Both the position numbers and the translations under genes were made by a program. This document shows, piece after piece, positions 1 through 7,248 of a stretch of 7,416 nt of DNA. Every line of letters starts with the position of its first letter. The stretch's first letter is position 1. The notes under the pieces are model-generated. The model made no database searches. It was not told the DNA's origin and saw nothing but the letters and a program-made list of their open reading frames with translations. Source of the DNA: Tannerella sp. (GTDB lineage Bacteria > Bacteroidota > Bacteroidia > Bacteroidales > Tannerellaceae); the NCBI GenBank assembly GCA_031290635.1, contig JAITNE010000182.1:1-7416 (forward strand), given 5' to 3'.

Positions 1-1368
1 TTAGAATTGATAAGGTGGGCGATGTGGGCGTGAAATCATGGAGTTAGCTTCGTCGTCGTTCTTAAATCTTTCGAGGATGGGATCCCAATATATGCGGCGT
101 CCCAATTTCATGGCAATATGTTGCAGGAGGCAGGAGGTGCATGAACGGTGCGCTACTTCTGCCGGTGTGATGTTCGGCTTGTTTTCGAGGATGCTGTCAA
201 GCCAGTTGCCGTGATGGTCGGCGCTGACGTAGAGGTGTACATCGTCCTTGCCGAGAGGCGAAAGTATCTTGGCGTCGGAGGCTTGCAGGGATTTGGATTT
301 TGTGCTGATAGGCTCGTTCGGAGAGGCTGCATAAGCGCCGCGACTGACGAATAGCCATCCTTCGGTTCCGGTGAAAAGCACTCCGTTAGGCTTGTCGGTT
401 GTGTCGGTTATGCCGCGTACAATAACGCCATTGTCGTAAAGCATCTCGGTCTCATATCTGCCGTGTACATCCCATAACCCGCTTCCTGACTGTGGAAACT
501 CCGCTTTGCCGGCTATCTCTATAGGACCTGAATATTCGCGGTCCATAGCCCAGTGAGCGATGTCGAAATGATGCGCTCCCCAGCCTGTTATCATGCCGGC
601 GCCGAACTGCTCGCAGCGCAGCCATCCCGGACGGTCATAGCCTTTCTGCGGATGCACGCGTTCTTCGGTATAATATATGTACGGAGTCTGACCGAGCCAC
701 ATATCGTAGTTGAAGCCCTGAGGAACGGGCGCTTCTTCGGTCTTGCCGCCCGGAGGGTCGCCCGGCAGGCGAATTTCTATCTCCTTGAGCCGACCGATGC
801 GTCCGCTACGCACTAACTCGCAGGCAACGCGGAACTGTTCCATAGAGCGTTGCTGACTGCCTATCTGAAAAACCTTGCCGCTACGATTGACGGCGTCACT
901 CATCTTGCGTCCTTCCTCGATGGTCAGTGAAGTAGGTTTTTGCAGGTAAACGTGTTTGCCGGCGCGAACTGCGTCAATAGCTATCTTGGCGTGCCAATGG
1001 TCGGGCGTACTAACTAACACGGCGTCTATATCCTTGTTTCCAAGGAGATTGTGATAGTCGTCGTAGGTCGTTACTCCCGAATAGGGGCTGCCGAGTTTCT
1101 TGGTGTAGTAGTCTTCGACGTACTTCTTGGCGTCGGCTACACGGTTGGCGTCGAGGTCGCAGACCCCGATGATGCGGGCTTTGTCGTACTTCCAGACTCC
1201 GGGCATGTCGTGGTCGCGCGAGATGCGTCCTGTGCCGATAGCGCCGATGTTGATACGGTTAGACGGAGCGTTCTTTCCAAAGACTGTGGACGGAACGATT
1301 GAAGGCATAGCTATCATGCTGATGCCGACTGTAAGCGATTGCTTGATAAAATTTCTTCTTGTACTCAT
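1..1368 (-). CDS. Gfo/Idh/MocA-family oxidoreductase with a twin-arginine leader
   Basis: This is a complete 455-residue NAD(P)-dependent oxidoreductase-like protein. The N-terminus (TRRNFIKQ, residues 3-10, then a hydrophobic stretch to about 30) fits a Tat signal, so export as a folded, cofactor-loaded protein is inferred. A Rossmann dinucleotide fold follows from about residue 39: GAIGTGRIS at 42-50, an acidic CDLD at the end of the second strand (70-73), and STPDHWH at 120-126. The family's usual EKP motif reads QKP here (143-145). The C-terminal domain carries GWGAHHFDIAHW (262-273), the position of the conserved D-x-x-H active-site motif in this superfamily. Family members act on sugars, inositols or sugar derivatives; the substrate cannot be told from sequence. 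The ATG at 1366-1368 is chosen because it directly precedes the Tat motif. The gene diverges from the hydrolase and appears monocistronic within the window. Confidence 0.93.
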   Translation of the reverse strand: MSTRRNFIKQSLTVGISMIAMPSIVPSTVFGKNAPSNRINIGAIGTGRISRDHDMPGVWKYDKARIIGVCDLDANRVADAKKYVEDYYTKKLGSPYSGVTTYDDYHNLLGNKDIDAVLVSTPDHWHAKIAIDAVRAGKHVYLQKPTSLTIEEGRKMSDAVNRSGKVFQIGSQQRSMEQFRVACELVRSGRIGRLKEIEIRLPGDPPGGKTEEAPVPQGFNYDMWLGQTPYIYYTEERVHPQKGYDRPGWLRCEQFGAGMITGWGAHHFDIAHWAMDREYSGPIEIAGKAEFPQSGSGLWDVHGRYETEMLYDNGVIVRGITDTTDKPNGVLFTGTEGWLFVSRGAYAASPNEPISTKSKSLQASDAKILSPLGKDDVHLYVSADHHGNWLDSILENKPNITPAEVAHRSCTSCLLQHIAMKLGRRIYWDPILERFKNDDEANSMISRPHRPPYQF

Positions 1369-1402
1369 AGTTCTTAGACTGATAAATTAATGATTCAGGT
1401 CG

Positions 1403-1433
1403 CAAAGTTACAAACTTATTTTGACAATAGCAA
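1403..1433 (-). promoter_or_regulatory. Bacteroidales-type promoter for the oxidoreductase gene
   Basis: On the minus strand, TAACTTTG (plus-strand 1403-1410) matches the Bacteroidales -7 consensus TAnnTTTG. A TTG (plus-strand 1431-1433) lies 20 bases upstream, at the expected -33 spacing. Transcription would begin roughly 30 bases before the ATG. A second -7-like box, TAAGTTTG, lies immediately upstream (plus-strand 1411-1418) but has no equally well placed -33 element. Promoter function is inferred from the consensus match and the location. Confidence 0.55.
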
Positions 1434-1510
1434 CACAAAAACGTAAAATATGTTGTGAAACATGTTTTTTGTACGGCTATCCGTGCCGTGTGATGATTTC
1501 ATTCAAGTCT

Positions 1511-1542
1511 TTTGGCAGTTTCAATATTTTCGTGTACTTTTG
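1511..1542 (+). promoter_or_regulatory. Bacteroidales-type promoter for the alpha/beta hydrolase gene
   Basis: TTTG at 1511-1514 and TACTTTTG at 1535-1542 are separated by exactly 20 bases, a full match to the TTTG-N19-21-TAnnTTTG promoter of Bacteroidales. The predicted transcript starts about 25-30 bases before the ATG at 1577. This also argues against the longer in-frame upstream extension of the hydrolase, because that extension would begin upstream of the promoter. Confidence 0.6.
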
Positions 1543-1576
1543 TCGAAATAATATTCACTATTTACAAATTAAATTT

Positions 1577-2491
1577 ATGCAAATTCCTGATATTAAAGTT
1601 TATACACAAGAAGAGTTGATTAAGAAAGTTTCGTTTCTGAAGAAGATGAGAGAGTGGTCGGCGAGGCGCAAACGGAAGAACGCGAAAGGCAAGGAAATGT
1701 TTTTCGACACCGAGTCCGGGCGGGTGCGTACCTTGACGTATGGGTTTGACGACAAAGTAACGCAGGCTCTTTTTATTGATATTCACGGCGGCGGCTTTAT
1801 CTTTGGCGACCCTGAGATGGATGATCCGTTCAATCAAAAGCTTGCGGAGGACTTAGGTATAAAAATCGTTAGCATAGATTACAGTCTGGCGCCCGAACGT
1901 CCGTTTCCGGCGGCTATCAACGAATGTTATGCGACGGTAAAGTATTTGCAGACTCATGCTTCGGAGCTGAGTATTGACGCCGAGCGCATTGCGGTTGGAG
2001 GGCACAGTGCGGGCGGTAACTTCACTGCGGCAATTTGTGTCCGCAATACGATTACAAAAGAATTGAACATCAAGGCTGCCATACTCGACTATCCGCCGCT
2101 TGACGTTTATACCGATGCTTATGAGAAGCCCAGAGGTAAGGGCTTTATGGCGCGGTTTCTGTTGCCGCCAAAACGTAGTCGTATCTTTGACGCCTGCTAT
2201 TGCATTGACCGAGAAGAGCGGCGCAATCCTTTGATTTCGCCGCTCTATGCTTCGGACGCCGAGCTGGTCGGTTTTCCGCCGACGCTGGTTATCACGGCCG
2301 GTTATGATTCGTTATGCTCTGAAGGCGACCGTTTCGCAGAACGATTGAAAAACAATGGAGCAAGAGTATTTCACCGTCGTTTCGACAAAGCGCAACATGG
2401 TTTTACATTGTTCGACAGTCCGGAAGGTCGCGAAGGCCGGCGACTGATAGCCGATTTCCTAAGAAAAGAGCTTTCCTCACTGTGCATCTAA
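1577..2491 (+). CDS. alpha/beta hydrolase, hormone-sensitive-lipase (HSL) type esterase
   Basis: This predicted cytoplasmic carboxylic-ester hydrolase has 304 residues. HGGG at 70-73 is the oxyanion-hole motif of the HSL/bacterial family IV esterases, followed by DYSLAPERPFPA (101-112), a strong family signature. The nucleophile elbow is GHSAGG (142-147) with Ser144; the likely acid is Asp244 in AGYDSL, and the likely base is His274 in AQHGF. No signal peptide is seen. The first ~40 residues are rich in Lys and Arg and probably form the helical cap seen in this family. The frame is open upstream to about 1421, but the ATG at 1577 is preferred: it gives the usual family length and lies just downstream of a good promoter, while the extension has a low-complexity composition. 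The leader is A/T-rich with no Shine-Dalgarno site. The natural substrate is unknown. Confidence 0.9.
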   Translation: MQIPDIKVYTQEELIKKVSFLKKMREWSARRKRKNAKGKEMFFDTESGRVRTLTYGFDDKVTQALFIDIHGGGFIFGDPEMDDPFNQKLAEDLGIKIVSIDYSLAPERPFPAAINECYATVKYLQTHASELSIDAERIAVGGHSAGGNFTAAICVRNTITKELNIKAAILDYPPLDVYTDAYEKPRGKGFMARFLLPPKRSRIFDACYCIDREERRNPLISPLYASDAELVGFPPTLVITAGYDSLCSEGDRFAERLKNNGARVFHRRFDKAQHGFTLFDSPEGREGRRLIADFLRKELSSLCI

Positions 2492-2503
2492 GAAAAGAGC
2501 TTT
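2459..2503. repeat. 16-bp direct repeat at the hydrolase 3' end
   Basis: CTAAGAAAAGAGCTTT occurs at 2459-2474 and again, identically, at 2488-2503, with a period of 29 bases. The first copy encodes the C-terminal LRKEL of the hydrolase. The second is read in another frame and supplies the stop codon TAA at 2489-2491. This looks like slippage or a small duplication that set the present C-terminus. Confidence 0.85.
2461..2497 (-). terminator. possible weak intrinsic terminator after the glycogen operon
   Basis: In the minus-strand transcript, CUUUUCUUA (plus-strand 2489-2497) can pair with UGAGGAAAG (plus-strand 2471-2479) as nine base pairs including two G-U wobbles, around a nine-base loop. 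A pyrimidine-rich CUCUUUUCUU run follows. The stem is A/U-rich and weak, and it lies inside the 3' end of the convergent hydrolase gene. The plus-strand version has two mismatches, so it fits the phosphorylase transcript better. This is inference only. Confidence 0.22.
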
Positions 2504-2517
2504 TTAACCTCAATCTC

Positions 2518-5085
2518 TCAGAACTGCACCCATCTGATATATGCGAAATCCATTCTGTGGGGTAGGGCGGGGTTGTACGGATATATGCGGCAACCCATTT
2601 TCAGATGTCCGAACTCGGCGTTTGTGCGTTTCAACTCGAAATACAACTTAGCGCCTTCTTCCTTTTTTAGTTCGAATGCTTCGGTCGAGACGAGTTCTAT
2701 GCGGTGATTATCCGAGTTCTCGCGGGCATAGACGAGGTCTATGCCGAGCATGGACTTCAAGTCTTTGCGGTTGATGATTACCTCGACGACGTAATCTTCG
2801 CCTACGATTGTTTGAAACTCCGACTTGCTGGCAAGCGTTACCGATTCGACGGTGAACGAATCCCAATGAGCTGCCACTTCCTTCTTCCAGTCGGCTATCT
2901 TGCGGGCTTCGGAGAATTTGTTCTTAGTCAGAGTATCCGAGCGCGTAGCCAATTTGTTGTAGAAGCGGTCGAAGTAGTCGTCCATCATGCGCTTCATTGT
3001 GTAGTCGGGAGCAATCTGCGACATTGAGTTCTTTATGTACTGCACCCATTCCGGCGAGTAGCCCTTGCTGTTCTTCGCAAAATAGAGAGGTATGATTTCG
3101 TCTTCGAGGAGGTGGTAAATCGTGGCTGCGTCGAGCTGGTCTTGGTACTGTTGATTGTCGTAAGTACGTTTGTCGGTAAGCGCCCAGCCGGCTCCTTCGC
3201 GATAGCCTTCGTACCACCAGCCGTCGAGTACCGACAGGTTAAGTACGCCGTTCATTTCGGCCTTTTCGCCTGATGTGCCGGAGGCTTCGAGCGGACGTGT
3301 GGGAGTATTAATCCAAACATCTACGCCGGTAACAAGCCGTCGGGCAAGTCGCATGTCGTAGTTTTCGAGGAAGATTATTTTACCCAGAAACTCAGGCCGG
3401 CGGGAGATTTCGATGATATGTTTGATAAGTCCCTGACCTCCGCCGTCGGCAGGATGCGCTTTGCCGGTGAAAACAAACTGCACGGGATACTGCACGTTGT
3501 TGACTATCTTTTCAAGTCTGTCGAGGTCGGTAAATAGCAGATGAGCGCGTTTGTAGGTAGCGAAGCGGCGACCGAAACCGAAGATCAGCGCGTCCGGATT
3601 GATGCGGTCGAGGATAGTAACCACTTTGGAGGGGTCGCCTTGATTCTTTAGCCAGTTGTCGGTATATTGTGATTTGATGTAGTCAACGAGTTTGTGTTTA
3701 AGTTCCTTGCGTATATCCCAGATCTTTGCGTCGGAGACTTGCTGAATCTTACTCCAAATAGCTTTGTTTGATTGATCTTTAACAAAATCCGGGCCGAAGT
3801 GTTCGTGGCAAAACTCTTTCCACTCGGTAGCCATCCACGTAGGAGCATGAACGCCGTTGGTTACGTAGCCGACATGCAGTTCTTCCGGAAAATATCCTCT
3901 CCACAGTGGCGCGAACATCATCTGCGAGACTTTGCCGTGAAGCAGGCTCACTCCGTTTGCTTCCTGACAGGTGTTGAGCGCGAAAGTACTCATGCAGAAC
4001 TTCTCGTTATTACCCGGCGTTGTGCGTCCCATGTCGATAAATTCCTGCCAGGAGATGCCAAGTCTTTGGGAGAAGTGTCCAAGATACTTGCCGAAAAGCT
4101 CTTCGTCGAAATAATCATGACCGGCGGGAACGGGCGTATGAACGGTATAAAGCGAGGAAGCGCGGACTACTTCGAGGGCTTCGTTAAACTCAAGTTTGTC
4201 GTTCTCGATATAATCTACAAGTCGCTGGGCGTTGATAAGCGCGGCGTGGCCTTCGTTGCAGTGATATACCTGCTTGCGTACTCCGAGTTTATTCAGCAAA
4301 AGTATGCCTCCGATGCCGAGCAGATACTCCTGTTTCATACGGTTTTCCCAGTCGCCGCCATAGAGTTGATGCGTGATTGAGCGATCCCATTCGGAGTTTG
4401 CGGGGATGTCGGTATCCATAAGGTAGAGCGGGATGCGGCCGACGCTTACTTTCCAGATGTGGGCGTAAACTATACGGTCGTGGAAGGGTACTTCGAGCAC
4501 CATCGGAGCGCCGTCCGAAGTAGTTACGGGAGTTAGCGGCAGGGAGGTGAAGTCCTGCGCTTCATAGTTGGCAATCTGCTGGCCTTCCATCGAGAGGGTC
4601 TGCGTGAAGTAGCCGTAGCGGTAGAGGAATCCGACGGCGGTCATGTCGATGTTGGAGTCGCTGGCTTCTTTGAGGTAGTCGCCGGCAAGAACGCCAAGTC
4701 CGCCGGAATAGATTTTGAGGATGTTGGTCAGGCCGTATTCCATGCTGAAGTAGGCTATGGAGGGGCGTGTACGGTCCGGTTCGACGTTCATGTAGTCGGT
4801 GAACAGTTCGTGAGCGCAATGTATTTTCGCCATCAGTTCCTCGTCGGCGAGTATTACGTTGATACGTTTTTTCGACAGCCGTTGCAGTAGCGCTACGGGG
4901 TTGCCTTCGGTTTCCTTCCACAGCTTGGGTGCGAGTTCGCTGAACAGCTGTGTTTGCTCGTGATTCCAGACCCACCAGAGGTTGTTGGCGATTTCGTTAA
5001 GCGGTTTCAGAGCGTCCGGCAGCTCGGTGTAGGAGTAGAGGTCGTGCCAGATTTGTTCGTTTGAGTTTGAAGTAAGGATTCTCAT
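2518..5085 (-). CDS. glgP: glycogen/alpha-glucan phosphorylase (GT35, DUF3417-type)
   Basis: This 855-residue cytoplasmic enzyme releases glucose-1-phosphate from glycogen or maltodextrin ends by phosphorolysis. The N-terminal ~100 residues, with [13 protein letters not shown] (29-41), match the DUF3417 domain of the shorter bacterial phosphorylases rather than E. coli GlgP/MalP. YFSMEYGL (112-119) and [17 protein letters not shown] (127-143) begin the catalytic core. NEGHAAL (277-283) holds an active-site His280. [10 protein letters not shown] (505-514) and [12 protein letters not shown] (540-551) are phosphate- and cofactor-site segments. [14 protein letters not shown] (600-613) carries the PLP-binding Lys608. 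A beta-rich tail from about 750 completes the usual ~850-residue length. The enzyme lies 12 bp downstream of the glycogen synthase in the same operon, so both are probably co-transcribed. The start is the ATG at 5083-5085, with an A/T-rich leader and no clear Shine-Dalgarno site. Confidence 0.96.
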   Translation of the reverse strand: MRILTSNSNEQIWHDLYSYTELPDALKPLNEIANNLWWVWNHEQTQLFSELAPKLWKETEGNPVALLQRLSKKRINVILADEELMAKIHCAHELFTDYMNVEPDRTRPSIAYFSMEYGLTNILKIYSGGLGVLAGDYLKEASDSNIDMTAVGFLYRYGYFTQTLSMEGQQIANYEAQDFTSLPLTPVTTSDGAPMVLEVPFHDRIVYAHIWKVSVGRIPLYLMDTDIPANSEWDRSITHQLYGGDWENRMKQEYLLGIGGILLLNKLGVRKQVYHCNEGHAALINAQRLVDYIENDKLEFNEALEVVRASSLYTVHTPVPAGHDYFDEELFGKYLGHFSQRLGISWQEFIDMGRTTPGNNEKFCMSTFALNTCQEANGVSLLHGKVSQMMFAPLWRGYFPEELHVGYVTNGVHAPTWMATEWKEFCHEHFGPDFVKDQSNKAIWSKIQQVSDAKIWDIRKELKHKLVDYIKSQYTDNWLKNQGDPSKVVTILDRINPDALIFGFGRRFATYKRAHLLFTDLDRLEKIVNNVQYPVQFVFTGKAHPADGGGQGLIKHIIEISRRPEFLGKIIFLENYDMRLARRLVTGVDVWINTPTRPLEASGTSGEKAEMNGVLNLSVLDGWWYEGYREGAGWALTDKRTYDNQQYQDQLDAATIYHLLEDEIIPLYFAKNSKGYSPEWVQYIKNSMSQIAPDYTMKRMMDDYFDRFYNKLATRSDTLTKNKFSEARKIADWKKEVAAHWDSFTVESVTLASKSEFQTIVGEDYVVEVIINRKDLKSMLGIDLVYARENSDNHRIELVSTEAFELKKEEGAKLYFELKRTNAEFGHLKMGCRIYPYNPALPHRMDFAYIRWVQF

Positions 5086-5097
5086 TTTGAATAAAAT

Positions 5098-6714
5098 TTA
5101 TTTGTTATTTCTAATGTTTACGTTGATAAAAGCACGGTCGAAGGCGGCGTAGTAGTGCTTGATGAAGCGTTTCCATTCGGCTTGACGCGCAAGGTTGAAG
5201 CAGCTTTCGCGGACGGCGGCTTCGTCGGACGACATAACCGACAGTAGCGAGCTTGAGATACTGTTGATTACATCAGGATAGTTGTCGTCGCTACGGTGAA
5301 CAACGGCGGCGGCGTCTCCAATAACCTGTGCTTGCGCCCAGATTCCGAATCCTGCAAGGTCGGTTGTAATCGTCGGGACGCCGAAGGCGACGCTTTCAAG
5401 CGGGGTATAGCCCCACGGCTCGTAGTAGGAGGCGAAGACGGTCGCATCCAGACCTGTCAGCAGGTCGTAGTAGGAGAGGTTGAATATTCCGTCATGACTG
5501 TCTAAATAGCATGGCACAAAAACTATCCGCACCTTATCTTCCGGCGTATTGGTGAAGCCTGCCGAGAGGATGCGGTTCATCACGCGGTCGTCGCCCATAT
5601 TATTCAGCCAGTGAGTGAGGAATGGCGTTTGCAAGCCATTAGCAGGTTCGGTCTCGTTTTCGAGCAGATACTTGAGGTCGGCACGCGTCTCGTGCACATC
5701 CGCAGGAATCATTATAAAAGCTACGACTTCGCGTTTCAGGTCGGCGTTACGGCGCAGCAGGTTTATTGTATCCAGAAAGACGTCGATACCTTTGTTTCTG
5801 TACTCATATCGCCCGCTTGTAGCTACCAGGAAGGCGTCTTCCGCAACTGCGTATCCGGTCAGTTTTTCCACCGTCCGTTTCAGTGCAGCCTTTGCTGCGG
5901 CGCGTTTTTCGGCATACACCGCAGCCTGCGGCACGATTTCGCGCTCGAACCCGTTAGGAGTAACCACGTCGGGCGCACGGTCGAGCAGCTGGGCGCATTC
6001 TATCGCAGTAATCTCGCTAACAGTCGTGAAGCAGTCGACCGTTCGCGCCGTCTGTTTCTCTAAAGAATGTTTGGCTTCGACGTTGAGTTCTTTGGCCATC
6101 TGGTCGCCGCTAAAGGCTTTCAGGTGGCTGTAGAGCGGCTTGTCGTGTCCTGCGATAGAGCGGCCGGTGGTCGTTGCGTGAGTAGTGAAGATGGTAGCTA
6201 TGAGGGGCAGGTTTTTTTGAAGATACAAAGCTCCCATGCACAGCATCCACTCGTTGAAATGAGCCGCTACGTGCTTGTTTTCAAGGTGATGGAATCGGTA
6301 GAAGTTCTCAATAAGCAAACCGACGGCGCAGGCAAAGATGCACGACTCGTCATAATCGCCGTAAGCATGCGACGAATCGACCTTGAATTGCTCCCACATG
6401 TCATAGTAAAGCGCATCACGCCGGTCGTAGAACGTCTTGTAAGCCACAAGCACAGCTATTGGTCTGCCCGGCACACGCCACCGTCCCGTCCTGATTTTCA
6501 GGTCTTCGGGCAACGACTTTTTCCATACCTCAAACAACGAGTCGTCTTGCTCGAAGTCATCAGGCATGTTGTTAAGGTCGGGGCCAATAAAAATGATATT
6601 ATCACGAAAGTCATCGGTCAGCGTACAGGCTTTAGAAGCCAGGACGGTGTAAATACCGCCCATTTTATTACATACTTCCCAGCTGCTTTCAAATAAATAA
6701 TCAGGTTTAATCAT
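5098..6714 (-). CDS. glycogen synthase, GT3 (animal/fungal-like) family
   Basis: This 538-residue cytoplasmic glycosyltransferase elongates alpha-1,4-glucan from a sugar-nucleotide donor. It resembles the GT3 family of animals and fungi rather than the GT5 GlgA of most bacteria. Visible motifs are WEVCNKMGGIYTVL (12-25, with the nucleotide-binding K-x-G-G), AHFNEW (151-156), FTTHATTTGR (176-185), GRYEYRNKG (301-309), and SYYEPWGYTPLES (429-441), whose two glutamates (432 and 440) match the catalytic E-x7-E pair. GT3 enzymes of eukaryotes use UDP-glucose; the donor here is not determinable. The protein is much shorter than yeast or animal enzymes because it lacks long phosphorylated tails. The ATG at 6712-6714 is preferred over an in-frame TTG nine codons upstream, which overlaps the putative -7 box. 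It is the first gene of the operon with the phosphorylase. Confidence 0.94.
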   Translation of the reverse strand: MIKPDYLFESSWEVCNKMGGIYTVLASKACTLTDDFRDNIIFIGPDLNNMPDDFEQDDSLFEVWKKSLPEDLKIRTGRWRVPGRPIAVLVAYKTFYDRRDALYYDMWEQFKVDSSHAYGDYDESCIFACAVGLLIENFYRFHHLENKHVAAHFNEWMLCMGALYLQKNLPLIATIFTTHATTTGRSIAGHDKPLYSHLKAFSGDQMAKELNVEAKHSLEKQTARTVDCFTTVSEITAIECAQLLDRAPDVVTPNGFEREIVPQAAVYAEKRAAAKAALKRTVEKLTGYAVAEDAFLVATSGRYEYRNKGIDVFLDTINLLRRNADLKREVVAFIMIPADVHETRADLKYLLENETEPANGLQTPFLTHWLNNMGDDRVMNRILSAGFTNTPEDKVRIVFVPCYLDSHDGIFNLSYYDLLTGLDATVFASYYEPWGYTPLESVAFGVPTITTDLAGFGIWAQAQVIGDAAAVVHRSDDNYPDVINSISSSLLSVMSSDEAAVRESCFNLARQAEWKRFIKHYYAAFDRAFINVNIRNNK

Positions 6715-6738
6715 CCTTTTTATTGTTAAATTAGAGCA

Positions 6739-6746
6739 CAAAGGTA
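6739..6746 (-). promoter_or_regulatory. -7-like promoter box upstream of the glycogen operon
   Basis: The minus strand reads TACCTTTG here, matching TAnnTTTG, and sits about 25 bases before the synthase ATG. No convincing TTG/TTTG is found at the -33 position, where the sequence reads TCCTCG, so the promoter would be weak or need an activator. The leader ends AAAAAGG directly against the ATG. Confidence 0.4.
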
Positions 6747-6771
6747 ATAATTTAATCTGAAATACGAGGAT

Positions 6772-7248
6772 TTAAGATGATTTTTTATTTTCATAATGAT
6801 TGGAGCGGATGTAGATAGAGCGTAGAGCGGATAAATCAACAGAAAGATTTCCGTATTCAATTTTGCCATCTACAGATATGTGTACGCGAACATCGCATTG
6901 CAGTATATATATAATGTACGCGAATACGCCGGCTCCGTAGTCGAAGTATTTCGGCGCGTAGTCGAAGTATTTCGGCGCGTAGTCGAAGTATTTCGGCGCG
7001 TAGTCGAAGTTTTTCAGCGCGTAGTCGAAGTTTTTCGACGCGTAGTCGAAGTATTTCGGCGCGTAGTCGAAGTTTTTCGGCGCGTAGTCGAAGTATTTCA
7101 GTGCGTAGTCGAAGTTTTTCAGCGCGTAGTCGAAGTATTTCGGCGCGTAGTCGAAGTTTTTCAGTGCGTAGTCGAAGACGTAAACCTGAAATAAAGGTAT
7201 ATAAGCAGTTTTTGCAGGGATATAATTGACAATTTCCTTGAGATCAAT
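6772..7248 (-). pseudogene. start-less open frame of 158 codons through the 21-bp array; possible 3' part of an interrupted gene
   Basis: Directly after the TAA at 7249-7251, the same minus-strand frame stays open for 158 codons to TAA at 6772-6774. It reads IDLKEIVNYIPAKTAYIP, then eleven heptads of pattern [P/L/S]-K-[Y/N]-F-D-Y-A across the array, then a 54-residue tail containing VRVHISVDGKIEYG and ending NHYENKKSS. No ATG, GTG or TTG lies in frame before the array. The array edges decay gradually at protein level: VYVFDYA on one side, AGVFAYI on the other. That mildly favours a coding origin in this frame. It could be the remains of one gene with the open frame at 7249-7416, a sequencing-error casualty, or chance openness in noncoding DNA. 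The function is unrecognised. The remainder of 6715-6935 holds only the -7 box and short repeated GAGCG words. Confidence 0.3.
6936..7177. repeat. tandem array of 21-bp units, 11 full copies plus a partial
   Basis: The units are head to tail without spacers. Each begins CGTAGTCGAAG, continues TATTT or TTTTT, and ends CGGCG, CAGCG, CGACG or CAGTG. Full copies begin at 6936, 6957, 6978, 6999, 7020, 7041, 7062, 7083, 7104, 7125 and 7146; an 11-base partial copy is at 7167-7177. Only four positions vary, and the copies are otherwise identical, indicating recent expansion or homogenisation. The length is a multiple of three. The plus strand reads VVEVFRR heptads (open from a GTG at 6880 to 7194); the minus strand reads PKYFDYA-type or AEILRLR-type heptads. 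Each plus-strand unit contains GTCGAA and TTCGGC arms around a four-base loop, so hairpins are possible. It could be a coding repeat, a minisatellite, or a protein-binding array. Confidence 0.97.

Noticed and set aside
1421..1576. 52-codon N-terminal extension of the hydrolase
   Set aside because: It would need a non-ATG start upstream of the predicted promoter, encodes a Cys/Phe-rich stretch unlike the family, and the ATG at 1577 gives a normal HSL-family length.
3772..4380. Plus-strand 202-codon frame antisense to the phosphorylase
   Set aside because: It lies wholly inside a well-supported gene on the other strand, shows no family motifs, and is explained by the codon bias of that gene.
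5611..6696. Plus-strand frames of 150, 172 and 209 codons antisense to the glycogen synthase
   Set aside because: They overlap each other and the confirmed GT3 coding sequence, and none shows recognisable domains or start signals.
6936..7177. CRISPR array
   Set aside because: The 21-bp units are directly adjacent with no unique spacers, and no cas gene is present.
6880..7194. Plus-strand open frame of 104 codons encoding VVEVFRR heptads as a real gene
   Set aside because: It starts at a GTG with no ribosome binding site or promoter, consists almost entirely of the repeat, and has no protein-like flanks. The minus-strand frame extends further on both sides.
7224..7234. Palindrome AATTGACAATT as an operator or terminator
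   Set aside because: The one-base centre cannot form a hairpin, the arms are A/T-rich, and no promoter is adjacent. It could easily be chance.
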